A stretch of DNA of 12,846 nucleotides from JAJRXR01 sp044439985 (lineage in GTDB: Bacteria > Planctomycetota > Phycisphaerae > Phycisphaerales > UBA1924), in the NCBI GenBank assembly GCA_044439985.1, contig JBITAG010000156.1, positions 1-12,846 on the forward strand. Direction: 5' to 3'. The notes under the pieces are model-generated. The model ran no database searches. It saw nothing but the letters and a program-made list of their open reading frames with translations, and had not been told where the DNA came from. Below are positions 12,566 through 12,846 of this stretch, piece by piece. The stretch's first letter is position 1; each line of letters opens with the position of its first letter. The position numbers were made by a program, and so were the translations under genes.

Positions 12566-12846
12566 ATGACCGACGTCCAGATCCGCAACTTCTCGATCAT
12601 CGCCCACATCGACCACGGCAAGTCCACGCTGGCCGACCGGCTGCTGCAGGCGACCCACGCCGTCTCGGACCGGGAGGCCAAGGCCCAGCTCCTGGACTCG
12701 ATGGACCTGGAACGCGAGCGCGGCATCACCATCAAGGCCTCCTCGGTGACCGTCCCCCACGTCCACAACGGGCAGCAGATGATGCTCAACTTCATCGACA
12801 CCCCCGGGCACGTGGACTTCTCGTACGAGGTCAGCCGGGCGCTCAA
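12566..12846 (+). CDS. lepA: Elongation factor 4 (LepA), 5' part
   Basis: The first 93 codons of the translational GTPase LepA/EF4, which binds ribosomes and influences translocation and ribosome assembly; the frame runs off the window end. The GTP-binding motifs are plain: G1 AHIDHGKST (residues 13-21), switch I with DSMDLERERGITIKA (the LERERGITIK signature of LepA), and G3 DTPGHVDFSYEVSRAL. The N-terminus IRNFSIIAHIDHGKSTLADRLL, starting a few residues after the ATG, is typical of LepA and distinguishes it from EF-G and TypA. Most LepA proteins have tyrosine and leucine where this has histidine and methionine in the strand after switch I; this is a minor variation. The ATG has no Shine-Dalgarno sequence. 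Confidence 0.95.
   Translation, partial: MTDVQIRNFSIIAHIDHGKSTLADRLLQATHAVSDREAKAQLLDSMDLERERGITIKASSVTVPHVHNGQQMMLNFIDTPGHVDFSYEVSRAL

Noticed and set aside
11381..12811. Minus-strand open frame of 476 codons across the methyltransferase and lepA
   Set aside because: Antisense to two clearly recognisable proteins, with Val/Asp/Arg/His-rich composition and no domain.

Overview
The window is very GC-rich, with codon third positions almost all G or C, densely coding, and on both strands. The organism is most likely a planctomycete, probably of the Phycisphaerae. Two features point that way: a membrane protein ending in a CxxCGYDLxGL...CPxC zinc ribbon, and a pseudopilin whose C-terminal part carries a 'FADGH' motif, both of which I associate with this phylum. 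I see no rRNA, tRNA, CRISPR array, insertion sequence or prophage. This is ordinary chromosomal sequence with housekeeping and small accessory genes.

Layout. 1-600: 3' part of a YpfJ-type neutral zinc metallopeptidase. 740-2351: three membrane protein genes on the plus strand (TM2 domain, YqaE/Pmp3 family, YitT/DUF2179 family). 2375-2884, minus: three-helix membrane protein with a zinc ribbon. 3004-4338, plus: a dimethylargininase (DDAH) with all catalytic residues at the positions known from the Pseudomonas enzyme, then a single-span protein of unknown function. 4339-4704, minus: a PilZ-domain protein with both c-di-GMP binding motifs, its stop codon abutting that of the preceding plus-strand gene. 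4881-5837, plus: group II-like truncated haemoglobin and an exported NTF2-like protein, a tight two-gene unit. 5940-7564, plus: a membrane-anchored protein of unknown function translationally coupled (TGATG) to a type II secretion-type pseudopilin. 7555-10899, minus: an MFS transporter followed by a full-length RecQ helicase. 10959-12325, plus: a VOC/glyoxalase-fold protein and a SAM-dependent methyltransferase. 12566-end: the first 93 codons of lepA (elongation factor 4). No gene-free stretch exceeds 300 bases. The longest, 12326-12565, holds a hairpin and an inverted GCGGAG-rich repeat.

The most notable pattern is in the starts. Genes here fall into two classes. Some have a clear Shine-Dalgarno sequence (TM2, YqaE, DDAH, the NTF2-like protein, the 5940 gene, the pseudopilin, the VOC protein). 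Others (globin, PilZ, recQ, methyltransferase, lepA) lack one and instead have a TAnnnT -10-like hexamer ending 5-8 bases before the ATG, which suggests leaderless mRNAs. I found no convincing novel multi-gene system. The items most worth a look are the leaderless-start pattern, the bacterial DDAH, the globin with an unusual distal pocket, and the pseudopilin with its uncharacterised coupled partner.
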